A DNA stretch of 64,000 nucleotides from Ailurus styani (GCA_002007465.1 LNAC01000003.1:10961142-11025141), one strand, 5' to 3'. Positions 11,474-23,670 are shown, numbered from the stretch's first letter. Made by a program: numbers and translations. The notes: a model not told the origin generated them from the sequence alone.

Positions 11474-11486
11474 TAAACATGTTTCA

Positions 11487-12600
11487 AATCCTAAGTATAT
11501 GAAAATATGAGTATTCAGTATTTTAAACATATTCTAATATATTTGGTCATATTTCAAGAAAATTCCCAAAATTAGGTGTTTGAGATTAGAAAACAATACC
11601 GTGTTTCTCCTTAACTGTTGCATTTCTATTGAGTAAGTTGTTTAAATGATTTTTGGATTCCGTATTTTAAGGGAGGCTGGGATAATAGAGCTAGTATATT
11701 TAAGTAATTTATTTGTTTTTGAATGGCCTATCTAGTAATAGAACAGCTCTTGGGCGAGTCCTCAGTACCATTTCAAAATGCTTATTTAATTTTCCATTTT
11801 GCGGGAGTATCTTGATAAAAGAATATCAGATTACTTAATCACTTATAATATATTTAATCATTGATTGGTTACTTAATCATTTATAAAGTATTCACTTTTT
11901 CCTGTGGGGGAAGATGGGGACACAGAGACAGTTTTTCTTATCTTTAGTTCTTTGGGCAAATGATAAACACACAAAAAAGTTCATTCCTTTATAAAGTCAT
12001 ACTTTAAAAACATGGGTGTGTTTGAAGTAGGGGTATCCAGGACTAGGTTATAGTTAGAATGTACCTACAGTTAACCTAGTAAATGTTGACCATGTCTAAA
12101 TGAATGAAGAGAATTTGAGCAGGAGTCCATTAGCTGGATAAATTGGTTACATGGATAATTTCAACCAAAAAGATGTTGAAACATCCAGATAATGAAAGAA
12201 AGTGTGATGAGATTGAAAGTTCCAAATCTGTTTCACTGTATTTCTCATGTGGAAATCTCAACCTTCTCAGAAATATAACTTTGTAAATGTTGATGTTCTG
12301 CATAGGAAATCTTAGCGAAACCTACATCGGTAGATAAAATCAGAACCTCAAAATGCAAGAAATAATCCTTGTTAGTATAGCATTAAAGCAGTCCATTGAA
12401 ATGAAAGAGGAGCTGCTTCTCAGTTTTCCAGTATGTTTGGGTAATCTTTTAAAATCGATGTCATTTTTAGGTCTGCAGGCGGAAAGCATTATTATGGCCT
12501 TTACGTAGAATGAAAAGATATGGGGAATGATGACCTACTCATGAATTGCTGGCTGTAGGCATCATAATATATATTAAAGAAAGAGTTGAAGAGGCTAGCA
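11487..12600. other. Non-coding sequence, nothing recognised
   Basis: AT-rich. A short direct repeat, TTACTTAATCAYTTATAA, occurs twice between 11831 and 11886. No SINE is present from 11474 to 15691. Confidence 0.5.
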
Positions 12601-13250
12601 AACATCATGCAAACATTTTATAGGTTTATTTTTTTTTCTTTCCCCTCTAATGCATTTATTTGAAAACTGCTTATTTGCCTGAATTTGCCCTGTTGGCAAA
12701 ATTTTTATACCAGACAGCTACTTTTTATTGTTGCTGCACATCATGAATAACAGCTTTATTTGATGGCAAATGAGATGCCCCAAGTTGCAAGCTTTCCATA
12801 AACATATCTGAATTGTTCAATTTCCTTCTCATTGTATAAATTCCACCTTGGCCCTTTGCCTGCTGATATTCAGATAAAGATTTCATTCAAGTCGTTTTCA
12901 AAACTGGGCTATGGTGCTTGCTATCATAAGTGGTAAGATTGTTCAATTCATATTAGCTATACAAGTATTATACAGGTTTTTATCAGATATTTCTAAAATC
13001 ATTTCTTCGTAATAAGTGATAATGAGAACAATAAAAGAATGCCTCCAGTTGGTTTTCCAAATAGTGGTGGTTTATTGGCAATAAAATTAGTAATGTGACT
13101 GTGTAGAAGTCATTTTCTGAAGAAAATATCTTAATGAATTATTCTGTTTCCTTTTCTTTCATGCCTTGCTAATGTGGATTTGGAAACTATGATTGCTGAT
13201 TGATTCCAAATGACTTGACTTTTTGTTTCCCAATTAGGTAAGTGATTTTC
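12600..13250. other. Candidate constrained non-coding segment
   Basis: Repeat-free, evenly mixed, AT-rich text with octamer-like ATGCAAAC (12607-12614), many homeodomain-type ATTA cores and CATAAA words. It has no simple repeats apart from a T9 run. This sits in a 4.2-kb SINE-free interval. The call is by texture and context only; no alignment could be made. Confidence 0.25.
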
Positions 13251-13743
13251 ATTCTTTGATACTTGTAGGAGTCTTTGGTTGTGTTTTTAAATCATTGTTT
13301 GTTCCCAGTTTGTCCTGTTGAGTTCTCTGGCAAAATGAGGTAAAAATGAGACATAAAAAGACAAATCATCATGTTCAGAAATGCGCTTAAGGTCTACTTC
13401 ATTAGTTGGCATAGGTTACAAACTAACAAGAAGACCCTGCCTGGTTGTTTCTGTTCATAGGAACATAGGAACCATATGTTGAAATTCATTTCATTCCTCT
13501 CAATGGGTTGACTTTTGTTTTTAAAGGAGCTGTCAGATTTTGCCCAGAAAGTTTCAGGTTATACCAAACTAGTTACCCATTATAATACTAGTTACCCAGC
13601 TTTAATAATGCATGCCAGATAGTAGATAATGACAGTTTGACATATAATCAGTAGCTAATAATTTGATGATCCCAAAGATATCTAGGCTAAAACATTCAGC
13701 TTTATCATCTGAGGTATTGTCATTTATTCTGTTCTAGAACTGG
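13250..13743. other. Non-coding sequence, nothing recognised
   Basis: Contains a short direct repeat, ACTAGTTACCCA, twice within 13568-13601. Nothing else is recognised. Confidence 0.5.
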
Positions 13744-13822
13744 AATTGCAAAACTGTAATCTATGGGCCAGATCTGGCAACTGCAAGTTAAGAATGCTCT
13801 TTATGGTTTTAAGTGATTGACC

Positions 13823-13853
<31 letters not shown>

Positions 13854-14057
13854 CAATACAAAAAGATTTAAAAAAACTAATATTTTGTAACATAAAAATT
13901 ACTTGAAATTTAAATCTTGGTGCTAAAAATGAAATTTTGTTGGAATACAGCCAGACTCATTACTTTACATTTTGTTTATGCAACTATATGGCCCTTCAAA
14001 TCCTAAAATATTTGTTTTCTGATCCTTAACAGAAAAAGTTTGCTGGTTCCCTTGCTT
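13744..14057 (-). mobile_element. hAT-type non-autonomous DNA transposon relic
   Basis: Both ends fit a common mammalian element: left 'gcaaaactgtaatctatgg' plus 'gccagatctggc', right 'cctaaaatatttgttttctg' plus 'acagaaaaagtttgctgg'. The interior 'tttgttggaatacagccaga' also fits. A CAAAA microsatellite interrupts it. The exact subfamily name is not certain to me. Confidence 0.7.
13822..13862 (+). repeat. (CAAAA)n microsatellite
   Basis: About seven CAAAA-type units with small interruptions, inside the DNA transposon relic. Confidence 0.9.
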
Positions 14058-15676
14058 GAGCACCAGCACACAAGAAGTTAATTTTCAAGCCTCCCACTGA
14101 GGGCCTATGGATACAAACAGAAATCATTACACATTACACAACTGGCTTTTTCTTCTATCACGGGGGCATCTACCATACCTAAATTGACCACATCAGACCA
14201 AACGGAAGAGCAAATCTTGATTGTACATTTAAATTTGCCTGTTGTAGCCTTTTCCGTAGTTCTATTCTTTGTATCTTTGAGCTCTGAAACATTGAACAAA
14301 TTAAGTCTAATTTATTTTTACTACTGGTGGATCTCTGAGCTTACACACAAATATTCAAAGCCCAGGGGCTAATGGGAACTGAGGAAGTGTCAGTTTGTGT
14401 GGCTAGTGAAGCAGCAGCACGTACTGTAATGAAAAAGAATTTCCTCAAACTTTTAAATGCTTCTCAAGGATCTGTTTCACCCAAGAGAATCCTAACATTC
14501 TATAGATATTGGATCTTCTGAACTATATATTCTGTATTGGAGACATGTAGTATTCATCATTGCAATCTAGCTTAGCCTCTGGTAAATGTGGTTGTGCTTT
14601 GTGAAATAGATTTAGCAGAATTTTTCAGAGGTGATGTGGAATATGAGTGTTTTTACATTCATTCTGATGAAGACAATCTTAGTTATAAATATATTTCTAG
14701 TTCTTTTCCTCTTTGCATTTATTGGAAATGAATGAATTTATGGTTTGAGACAGAAAAAAATAAAAGAGAACAAAGAATATTCTGGGAATATTGCAAGAAA
14801 GAGCAACGTAGGAATCGCTGGATATTAAGAATATGCATTATCTCATAGGTTTAGACCACTGGGAAATAAAGCTTCTCTGTGTGTATTTGATATATAAAGG
14901 TAGGCACAAAGAAAAAGGCAAACATACTATGGGTATTCTGGTATGGTACAATTATATAGTATGTGTTCCAGCCCTTTCATGAAAATTTGACATTACTGTA
15001 CTTCAGCTAGAAGCAGCGGGAATCACCAGGGAAAGAACAGCTGGATACTTTATTAGGTTTTATGTTGTACATAAGGAGACCATGTTTTCCATTGTCAGTG
15101 TGTAAAAGAAAATGAAAGCTCTGGGCATCATTAAAGTCTCGAAAGCGTAGGATATGTCAGCTCGGTTCTCTCAGCACCTGGATTGAAAGCGCAGTGTGAG
15201 GTCACTGTAAAACAAAAACAGACCGTCTGCTTTAGTTGGAATTTCAAGACTTGATTTAGAAAATAAAATAGTCCGTCATTGTTGTAGAGAGAATTGTTCT
15301 TTTGGAGCTAGACAGTTACACATATGCGCATCTGCTTATATAGCTGCTTGAACATATCTTCTACATTATGGCACCCAAGAAGCTCTTTGCTGTACCCTGA
15401 GGGGCACTAGGAAGCTCCTTGGAGCCAGAGAAGCTGGAGACCCCCCATTTGCTGGTTTGAATAGTGCTGTACTCTTGAAGAATGATTGTCCCTAACTCTC
15501 CAGTTGGGCCCCTTGTGTTGGACTGTTTTTGTTGAACCTGTCCTCTCCCCCCACACACATTGTTTTGATTGGTGTAGTCATTGTGTTGTGTCCCTCATTG
15601 TAAGTGGCTTTACGTTGGGGAACATTCATCATATATCTTTAAAAGTTCAACAAAATCCATCACTGTGTTCCTCATA
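14058..15676. other. Non-coding sequence, nothing recognised
   Basis: Free of recognisable repeats. The part around 15120-15210 is less AT-rich and contains GTGAGGTCACTG (15196-15207), a nuclear-receptor half-site-like word. No exon is recognised. Confidence 0.45.
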
Positions 15677-15691
15677 CAGTGGTTGCTTTTA

Positions 15692-15916
15692 TTTATTTTT
15701 TTATTTTATTTATTTTTTTTTTTTAAAGATTTTCATTTATTCATTTGACACAGAGAGATTACAAGTAGGCAGAGAGGCAGGCAGAGAGAGAGGAGAGAGG
15801 AGGAAGCAGGCTCCCCGCTGAGCAGAGAGCCCGACGCGGGCCTCGATCCCAGGACCCTGGGATCATGACCTGAGCCGAAGGCAGCGGCTTTAACCCACTG
15901 AGCCACCCAGGCGCCC
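15692..15916 (-). mobile_element. Carnivore SINE, mustelid type, apparently young
   Basis: Plus strand ends CCCACTGAGCCACCCAGGCG and contains TACAAGTAGGCAGAGAGGCA. A perfect 15-bp duplication, cagtggttgctttta, flanks it (15677-15691 and 15917-15931). Few departures from the other clean copies and a perfect duplication suggest a recent insertion. Confidence 0.97.
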
Positions 15917-16174
15917 CAGTGGTTGCTTTTAAAGGACAGTTTGCCCTTTAAGAATGTGATGGTTAGGGCCACTGACTCTTTTTGCAAAATTGGAAATCCG
16001 GGTATAACTTTTGACTCCCCAAAAACTTAACTGCTAATAGCCTGCTGTTGACTGGGAGCTTTATAACATAAACAGCCGAGTAAAACATATTGTGTTTGCA
16101 ATATGAATTATATATTATAGTCTCACAATAAAGTAAGCTAGAGAAGAGGAAATGTGATTAAGAATACCTTAAGG

Positions 16175-16360
16175 GAGGGGTACCTGTGTGGCTCAGTTGG
16201 TTAAGCGTCTGCCTTTGGCCCAGGTCATGATCTCCGAGTCCTGGGATCCAGCCCCATGTTGGGCTCACTGCTCAGCAGGGAGTCTGCTTCTCCCTCTCAC
16301 TCTCCATCTGTTCTCTTTCTCTCTCTCTCAAATAAATAAATAACATTTTTTAAAAAAATA
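16175..16360 (+). mobile_element. Carnivore SINE, older caniform type
   Basis: Head GTACCTGTGTGGCTCAGTTG, then GGTTAAGCGTCTGCC and GCAGGGAGTCTGCTTCTCCC, tail AAATAAATAAATAAC. A perfect 15-bp duplication, aagaataccttaagg, flanks it (16160-16174 and 16361-16375). Confidence 0.96.
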
Positions 16361-16473
16361 AAGAATACCTTAAGGAAGAGAAGATACATTTAGAGTACTG
16401 TACTGCATTTATACAAAAAATCTGTATGTACGTGGACCCACAGTTCAAACTATTGCTACAGGGACAACTATAC

Positions 16474-16800
16474 TGTATTAGTCTGCTCAGTCTGCCATAT
16501 CAAAATATTAAAGACCGGGTGACTTCAACAACAGAAATTTATTTTCCCACCATTCTGGATGATGTAAGTCTAAGATCAGGATGTCACTATGGTCGGGTTC
16601 TGGTGAGAGTTCTCCTCCTAGCTTGCAGCCTGCCAACTTCTCACTATGTCCTCACACAGTCCTGTTGGATGAAGAGTCTACCCTTATGGCCTTATTTGGC
16701 CTTAATTAATTCTTAAGGACCTTGTCTCCTGATACGGTCTGACTAGGGGTTAGGGCTTCAACAGATGAATTTAGGGAGATATAATTCAGTCCATAATAAG
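16474..16800 (-). mobile_element. MaLR (MLT1-type) solo LTR relic, antisense
   Basis: Reads as the reverse complement of an MLT1 LTR: 'gtattagtctgctcagtctg', 'aacagaaatttattttccca', 'aggggttagggcttcaacag', ending 'gatataattcagtccataat'. The 96-codon open frame across it is only LTR text. MaLR elements are old ERV-L-related retroelements. Confidence 0.8.
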
Positions 16801-17054
16801 TACCTGTGACAGAAATTGACTTCTTCAAGGCAGCCGATTAAATTGTTTCACTTACCATATGAACCTCTAAGAGGTGTTCATCTGTAGACTTAGGTTACTG
16901 GCATCTTATACATGAGTTTAAATCTTCATTATACACTACTATTTACATCTACTGAATTACAAAACGCATTTCAAATATTCAAGAAGGTTCTATATCACCT
17001 TAAAGGAAACACAACAGAGTGAACACGATTTCTATTTATCATTCGTAAATCCAC

Positions 17055-17225
17055 TTATTTGTTTATTTACCATTGATAAAGTGCCCAACTATATACAGAA
17101 GGGAGATGGACCCAGGGGCATAGGATGTAAAGAACAACATTCTGCCTTTAGGGACTCACAGTTGGCAAAAATAAACAAATAAGCAAACAAACAGTAAGAC
17201 AGTTTCAGAGCAACATGTTAAATGT
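17055..17225 (-). repeat. L2 LINE relic, antisense
   Basis: Fits reverse-complement L2 3' text: a 'catt-gataaagtgcccaac' stretch, 'tctgcctttagggactcaca', then 'aaataaacaaataagcaaac'. Decayed. Confidence 0.5.
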
Positions 17226-17469
17226 TTAACATAATTTGCTATTGAAATAAAAATAAAGCAGTCCCCAGAATTCTTCACAAGCGAATGGCTTTTCACTAGT
17301 GATAACATCTAATCATAGGAGCAAATTTTCAATTGAAAAGAGAAAGGCATCAAATACCAGGCAAAGAGAAAAGCAAGTACAAAGCAAAGATATGGGTGAA
17401 TAAGTATAACCTCAGACCCTGCAAACCAATGTGCTGAACAAGATGAAGACAATGAAATGTTCCAAAGTT

Positions 17470-17795
17470 ATTATTTTTTATTGAGCTTGTACCATATGCC
17501 AGGTTCCAGGTTATGTGAATTGATGTCAGGTGGGAAATCAGACTAACATCCCTGTTCTCAAGCTGATTTTCTAGGGAAAAGAGACAATTAATAAACAAGT
17601 AAGTAAGTGATCAAGAGTTATAAATGCAGAGGATATGAAAAATGTCCTTGATATGGAGATACAGTAATCCTCCTAGGGTGGTCAGAGATGTCCTCCAGAG
17701 AACATAATGACAAGGTGATGTTTGACTTAAAATTAGAAAGATGAAAAGATGCAGGCAAATTATGTAGTTTCCTTAATACATCAAAAATATTGTTT
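17470..17795 (-). repeat. L2 LINE relic, antisense
   Basis: 'attgagcttgtaccatatg' plus 'ccaggttccaggttatg' opens like reverse-complement L2. 'aacatccctgttctcaagct', 'caattaataaacaagtaag' and 'aaggtgatgtttgacttaaa' follow in the expected order. Confidence 0.65.
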
Positions 17796-17799
17796 CTTA

Positions 17800-18010
17800 A
17801 AAAAAATGACACATAGGTCTTGCTTTAAAATACAGAAGAAAAAAACTGGGAAGATAAATGAAATAGTGTCAATAAGTGAGATGGAGGTACTAGCTGAGTA
17901 AAAAATCAGGTGGATATTAAAGATGGGTGGTACGTAGTTGGGAGTCTGTTATAGGATTTGTTCTTATTTTACGTACATTTGAAAATATCCAGAATAAAAG
18001 CTATTTATTT
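17800..18010 (+). repeat. Old L1 3'-UTR relic
   Basis: 'gatgggtggtacgtagttgg' to 'tacatttgaaaatatccag' and 'aataaaag' follow the L1ME-like 3' end ('gtttgaaattttccataataaaa'). Confidence 0.55.
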
Positions 18011-18106
18011 TTAAACTGCTTTATCTTCTAACATTCTGGGTTTTTTTGGGCATCAAACTATCATGATGCACATTTTGATCATCTATTTTTGAGTTGGAGT
18101 GCATTT

Positions 18107-18653
18107 GTTAACTATTGTGGTATGACAAATTACCCTAAAGCTTAGAGGCTTCAAACAGTAATCAGCATCCATTATCCTTCACAGTTTATATGGGTCAAGA
18201 ATATGGTGTCCTGGCTTGTGAGATACCCACCAAGATATAAAAAAAAAAAAAAAATCAGTTAAGAGGTTTTAGTTAAGACATCAGTTCTGGCTGATGTCAG
18301 GTAAACTGGCTTGATTGGGTAGAGGATCTTGGTGGAAGGTGATTTACTTACATGACTGGCAAGCTGATGCTGGTTGTTGACAGGAGAACTCTTTCTCCCT
18401 GGTGGGCCCCTCCACAGGGCTGCCGGTGTGCCCTCACAGTATGGCGTTTGTCTTTTCCTGAGCAGTCCAAAATCAGGTAGAAATAGCAGTGTGATTTTTG
18501 TCTTACTCTTGGAGGTCACATGTCCTCACTTCTACATTATTGTATTGTTCACACAAGCTGGACCTACTCAGTGTGGGAGGTACTCACATCGCTATATGAT
18601 GTGAATACCAGGAGATGAAGACAACTGGTGGCCATCTTAGAGACTGCCTACCT
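18107..18653 (-). mobile_element. MaLR-like LTR relic, antisense
   Basis: Opens GTTAACTATTGTGGTATGAC with 'aaattaccctaaagcttaga' and closes GGCCATCTTAGAGACTGCCT. The middle holds 'catgactggcaagctgatgc', 'tccacagggctgccggtgtg' and 'gtgaatacca'. These are the reverse complement of a mammal-wide LTR of about 500 bp. An A15 run (about 18241-18255) has grown inside. Placement in the MLT1 group is inferred. Confidence 0.6.
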
Positions 18654-18741
18654 CAAGGAGGAACAGTACTCTTAGTATTTAAGCAGTATTTGCAGTATTT
18701 AATATTTGGCATTATAAAATGGATGCCAATGAATTAAATAA

Positions 18742-18777
<36 letters not shown>
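18742..18777 (+). repeat. (ATAG)n microsatellite
   Basis: About eight and a half ATAG units preceded by AAATA. Likely length-polymorphic. Confidence 0.93.
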
Positions 18778-18989
18778 ATACATCCCTAGTTAATTTGTGG
18801 TTTTCAACTAATAACTGACATAATTATCTTTGAACTTCAATATCCATATTTGGTCTCTAGAGTACACATTTATATAATAATGTCTTTCTTCCGATCAGGT
18901 ACTTAAATTAGCTTTATTTAATGGAATAATGATATTAAATACCTTTGCAAATCAAAAGGTGAAAATATATGCTGGGAATAAATTATCAA

Positions 18990-19390
18990 GACTTTGTCCA
19001 GCATAATTGATGGTGATTATTTTCCAGTATACTCTTCAATTCATTGCTGTAATAATGTTTTCAACCAATTAACAGCCAATTTGGTCTATTATGTTAAAAT
19101 GTTAGCCACATTATTTCCCTGTTAATGTAGGTTAAATGTTAATTATGCTGTTCTATGACGACTAACATGGTACATTTGGAAATTGCACATATTACTGGTT
19201 GATTCTTTGGCTCTGGTCTATTAATGCACCTCATTACCACTGTGCTAATTTTGGTATGAAGCTCATCATATTCTATGGCATTTAAGACAAAACCACCAGT
19301 TGTCTATTGCTTTCCAGCAAACATTAGATACTTTTGTGTTTCAGAGCAGTTCCCATGATTAAACAGGTAATGATCTTTCAGTCTTGGCTT
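18990..19390. other. Candidate constrained non-coding segment
   Basis: Repeat-free AT-rich text with two CCAAT words close together (19065-19069 and 19076-19080) and several TTAAT/ATTAG cores. Texture only; low certainty. Confidence 0.2.
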
Positions 19391-19699
19391 GCATTTGATA
19401 TATTTAGGTGGCCTTGCTCAATATACTTTAAACATCGTAGGTCACAGTGTAATCTTCTTTGCAACAAATGCAAGTCATAATTTTAAGTTAAATGTACATT
19501 TTAAGCTTCATGAGTGCTATGATTATAAATACAATTGTGTTTATTCCTTCAATTGTACTGCTAATAGAATGGGATATCAACTTACTTCCTGAGTCTAGTT
19601 TTATTACTCCTCTTTCCACTCTTACAACATTAGGTTATTTTTTTTATTATTTTTTTTATTTATTTTTTTAGATCAAGAGAGCAGCCTTTGGCAAATAGG

Positions 19700-20340
19700 G
19701 TTTGTATTAATTTTCTATTGCTGCATAATAAAGTACCATAAATGTAATGTCTTAAAACAACATCTGTTTATTATCTCACAGTTTAGTAGGTCAGAAGTCT
19801 AGGCTCAGCATTTTGTCTCCTCTGGGTTTTACACCAAAATGAAGGTGTTGGCAAGGCTGCATTTCTTTCTGGTGGGCCTAGGGATGAATCTATTCTTTAG
19901 CTTATTCAGATTCATGACAGAATTCAGTTCCTTGCAATTGTATGACCAAACTTCTTGTTTCCTTGGTGGCCGTTGACAATGGGATGAGAAGAGGGTCTTT
20001 TGGAGGGGTGGGTATCACCTAGACACCGCCAGCATTCCTTGTCCTGTGGCCCATTTCCTCCATTTTTAATGCCAGCAACAGGGGGTGAGTCCTTCTCAAA
20101 GTTAGAATTCCTCTGAATCCCCTTCTGCATTGTCTTTGCTGACTTCAGGCAGAGATTTTCTCCCTTTCAAAGCCGTGTGCTTGGATTGAGCCCACCTATA
20201 ATCCAGAGTAATGTCCCCATTTCGAAATTGATCACCTGAATTTCACCCGCAAACCCCCTACACAGTAATACCTGATTGATTAACTGGTAGAAGGGAATCG
20301 ACCAGGTATATCTTTAGAATCCTGCCTCTGCCTACTACAA
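19700..20340 (-). mobile_element. MaLR-like LTR relic, antisense
   Basis: Begins 'gtattaattttctattgctg' and 'cttaaaacaacatctgttta', then 'ctcacagtttagtaggtcag'. It continues through 'cctgtggcccatttcctcca' and 'gattgagcccacctataatc', and ends 'cctgcctctgcctactaca'. Order and length fit the reverse complement of a mammalian MaLR LTR. Open frames inside are LTR text. Confidence 0.7.
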
Positions 20341-20528
20341 GATTGTTGGTTGGTTAGAGGCTTGGAGTGAGGTCTCTCAGAAGAGGTTAAAATTATGTTG
20401 AGTCCTCACTAGCACAGTGTAAGCAGATATGGAGAGAAAACTCAGGAAAAGACTGCTCTAATTATAAGTGCACCATGCAGCCAAAGTTTCATAAGTGACC
20501 TATAGCCTATCAAGAAAAACAGACACCA

Positions 20529-20719
20529 TGGCGCCTGGTGGCACAGTCCATTAAGCTCTTGGTTTTGGCTCAGTTCGTGATCTCATGATGGTGAGATCAA
20601 GCCATTCTTCAGGCTCCTCGGTCAGAATGGAGCCTGCCTGAGTTTCTCTCTCCTTCTCCTTCTCTCTGTCTTTCTCTCTCTATAATAAATAAATAAATCT
20701 TAAAAAAAAAAAAAAAAAG
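20529..20719 (+). mobile_element. Carnivore SINE, old diverged copy
   Basis: Head TGGCGCCTGGTGGCACAGTC, then TTGGTTTTGGCTCAGTTCGT and GATCTCATGATGGTGAGATC, CT-rich body, tail AATAAATAAATAAATCTT plus A17. A 10-bp duplication, acagacacca, flanks it (20519-20528 and 20720-20729). Confidence 0.93.
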
Positions 20720-20922
20720 ACAGACACCAACCAAACTGAAACAATTGCAACATAAGTTTCTTGTATTTCAGACCTGAATTTATTTGTGATTATATACTAA
20801 TAAATAAATAATTTTCCCTTCCTTGTTCTTAAAAAATATTGCTCTATCAATGGTCCCCTGCCTTTTTCTCTGATCCAGACCACTCCCATCAGCACATGAT
20901 TATATTTATTTCTCTTATTAAA

Positions 20923-20938
20923 CACACACACACACACA
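20923..20938. repeat. (CA)n microsatellite, short
   Basis: Eight CA units. Confidence 0.85.
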
Positions 20939-21134
20939 AAGAACCTTTATTGTAAAATTCACCCCTTTCTCTCCTTATCTATCTTTTCTGTCTGCAATTG
21001 CTTTCCAGTTTTTCCTAGAATCTACTCCAAAATCCAGCATTTTTTCCCAGTCTTTCTACCCAATCTGCCCTTGTCATGAACCATGGTGACTTTCACAGTA
21101 GTAAATCTGATGGCCATGTCTGACTAGTCATCTT

Positions 21135-21340
21135 TTTTTTTTTTTTAAAGATTTTATTTATTTATTTGACACACAGAGAGAGATCACAAGTAGGCAGAGA
21201 GGCAGGCAGAGAGACAGGGAGAGGAGGAAGCAGGCTCCCTGCCGAGCAGAGAGCCCGATGCGGGCCTCGATCCCAGGACGCTGAGATCATGACCTGAGCC
21301 AAAAGCAGAGGCTTTAACCCACTGAGCCACCCAGGCGCCC
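21135..21340 (-). mobile_element. Carnivore SINE, mustelid type, apparently young
   Basis: Plus strand has T-run, GATTTTATTTATTTATTTGA, CACAAGTAGGCAGAGAGGCA and ends GAGCCACCCAGGCGCCC. A perfect 15-bp duplication, ctgactagtcatctt, flanks it (21120-21134 and 21341-21355). Confidence 0.97.
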
Positions 21341-21984
21341 CTGACTAGTCATCTTAATAGACCTTTTTTGATTTGATTCAGATGATCCCTCCCTCATTCT
21401 AGATACACTTGCCTCCTTGATGATTTCTAGGACAGCATCCTTGCACTGTTTTTCTCTTGTTTGCCTAGCCACTTCTTCTTTGATACATATGCTGGTTCCA
21501 CCTTTTTGCCTAAACCTTACATTTTAGAATACCCCAACCCATGGCCCTTGAATCTCCTCGTTTTCTATCCAAATGTATTTTCTAAGTGATCTCAACAGTT
21601 TTCATGCCTTTACCCTCCCTATCTGCTGAAAATCACTGAAGTAATATCTGAACCCAGGACAACCCTGAACGGACATCCCTGAACTTCCAAAACTATTAAC
21701 TAAATATTCCATTTAAAGTCTAAAATGAATCTCAAGATTAACTCAGTCCAAACTGAACTAAAATTTCTAATACCCTCTCTAAAACCTGCTCTACCCACAA
21801 TTTCCCACTTATTTAGGTCAAAGTTCTTGATCTTATACATCTTTCCATAATCCCTTATCCAATCCATGGTGAAAAGATGTCTCTTCTATTTTCAGAATAT
21901 ATCCAGATTATATTAATCTCCTTTGCCATTGCTTCAGCATGGAGCAACCAATATCTCTTACTTGAATTATGCCAAAATCTTCCT

Positions 21985-22465
21985 GACAAGTCTCTCTAAG
22001 TCTGTCCTTCCCTCCATTTGGTAAAATCTTATGTCAGCACCAGGGCCCACCACATCTCTGACCTCAGTGCTCATAATCTCCCCATTGCCAAGTCTGCATT
22101 CCCTTCCTTTCGTTTTTCTCACAGATGACTGGCTTTTTCCCCAGAGTCTATGTCCTAGCTCTTGGCTCTGCCTCATTAGCTTTGATGGTAGATATCCATT
22201 GGGTCATCTTTCCCTTTCTTCAACTCTTTCTTCAACTTCTTTTTTCAACTCTAGGAGGACTTCCCTTCTCACTCCTCTTTACATTGCAATATCCCATCCA
22301 CATACTTCCTAGTTCCCTTTCTTATTTTATCTTCTCATTTAGCTATCATCACCCTAAACTATAAACTCCATGTGGGTAGACATTTTGTCTGCATTTTTCC
22401 CACTATATCAGTGCCCATAGAGGAGGTTGGAATGTAGTAGGTGGTCAGTAAATGTTTAATGGTGA
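21985..22465 (+). repeat. L2 LINE relic, sense
   Basis: The last part is clear L2 3' end: 'ataaactccatgtgggtaga', 'cattttgtctgcatttttcc', 'tagtaggtggtcagtaaatg'. The upstream part from about 21985 ('cttggctctgcctcattagc' and neighbours) fits L2 less surely. Confidence 0.65.
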
Positions 22466-22499
22466 GAAATAGAAAAGGAAATATGTGAAAGTCATTGAT

Positions 22500-22675
22500 A
22501 CTTTGGTGCTGGCTATAACCCTTTATGGTAGATACAGCAAGTATTATTTTCTTTATTTTCCAAATGAGGGCAATTATATGTCTTGCCCAAGGTCACAAAA
22601 CTAGTTAAAGTGTCAGAGATTAAACCAAAACTCAACTCTCTTGACTCCTAACCTGGTTTTCTTTCCACTACAATA
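22500..22675 (+). repeat. MIR SINE relic
   Basis: 'ttattttccaaatgagggca', 'cttgcccaaggtcacaaaac' and 'tagttaaagtgtcagagatt' follow the MIR core and right half closely. Confidence 0.85.
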
Positions 22676-22689
22676 AGTGCTAAAAATAT

Positions 22690-23670
22690 AGTGTTGTCTG
22701 TTCTTGGAAACTACAGTGCAGTGTCCCCCAAGAACCTGGAAATAAAGAAATAAGATTGCCTTCTGAGAGTTACACTGTGAAATCAACATATAATGAATCA
22801 GTTACCTTAAAGAACGAGAATTGCTTTTAAACCGAAGGGAACCTTCCTGATGAAATGGCTTACCATTTCTAAAGAGAAAGTTTTAATAAGATGAGGCAGA
22901 CTTAGAGGCACTTTGAAAAAGTTAGCAAAATGCATCCAAGGGAATGGAGCTTCATTCAGCCAATGAGTCCTGATTTCAGGACCTCTGTGTCTGTAGATGA
23001 GTCATACTCTCTTAGCGATGCCAGTGAACATTGATTCATCTCACTAACCCATTTTGTTTTCTCATCCATAATTACCAAACAACTTTATGATTAATAATTG
23101 ATTTTCCATGCTCTGCCTTCTACAGAAGAAGAATCCCTGGCAAACTGTTCTCCCTACAATTTTGTTCTGATGTTAACTATTTCTTATTAAAAATTAAAAA
23201 ATTGACTTTATGATAATGATTTGGCTTCTGTGAAGCTTCCTTTTGGGAGATCCTCCTGACACATATATTCTGATTTATTTGACAGTTATGTTCTAAGGTT
23301 TTGTTAAAAATTAGAAGATGATTTTATATATCTATTTCCCTAACTTGGTTAATTGAATGTGAGTTTCTGTAGCTCTTCCCACTTCCATTGAATATGGAGG
23401 TGCTTTTAATCTTTCAACTATACAAGAAAATCAACCAGAGCTTTCATGGTATCAGCCTGTGCTTGAAATGCTGGGCAAGAGAAGACCCTGAAAGACAGTC
23501 CTAATTTAGAGATGGAGGATGGACTTCTTTAAAGTAGGGCTTTAGCAGGAAGTGTTAGCTGAAATAGCAACTTTAGGAAATAGTTGGTCAAAGACAGTTC
23601 TGGTTCTTAGAAGAGGGAGGAATTGCTCTTGAAGATTAATAGCCATTATTTTGGCAATTTGAATTTTTAT
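22690..23670. other. Non-coding sequence, nothing recognised
   Basis: Unique-looking text without recognisable repeats or exons. Confidence 0.5.

Noticed and set aside
16426..16716. 96-codon plus-strand frame
   Set aside because: Lies in an antisense MaLR-type LTR.
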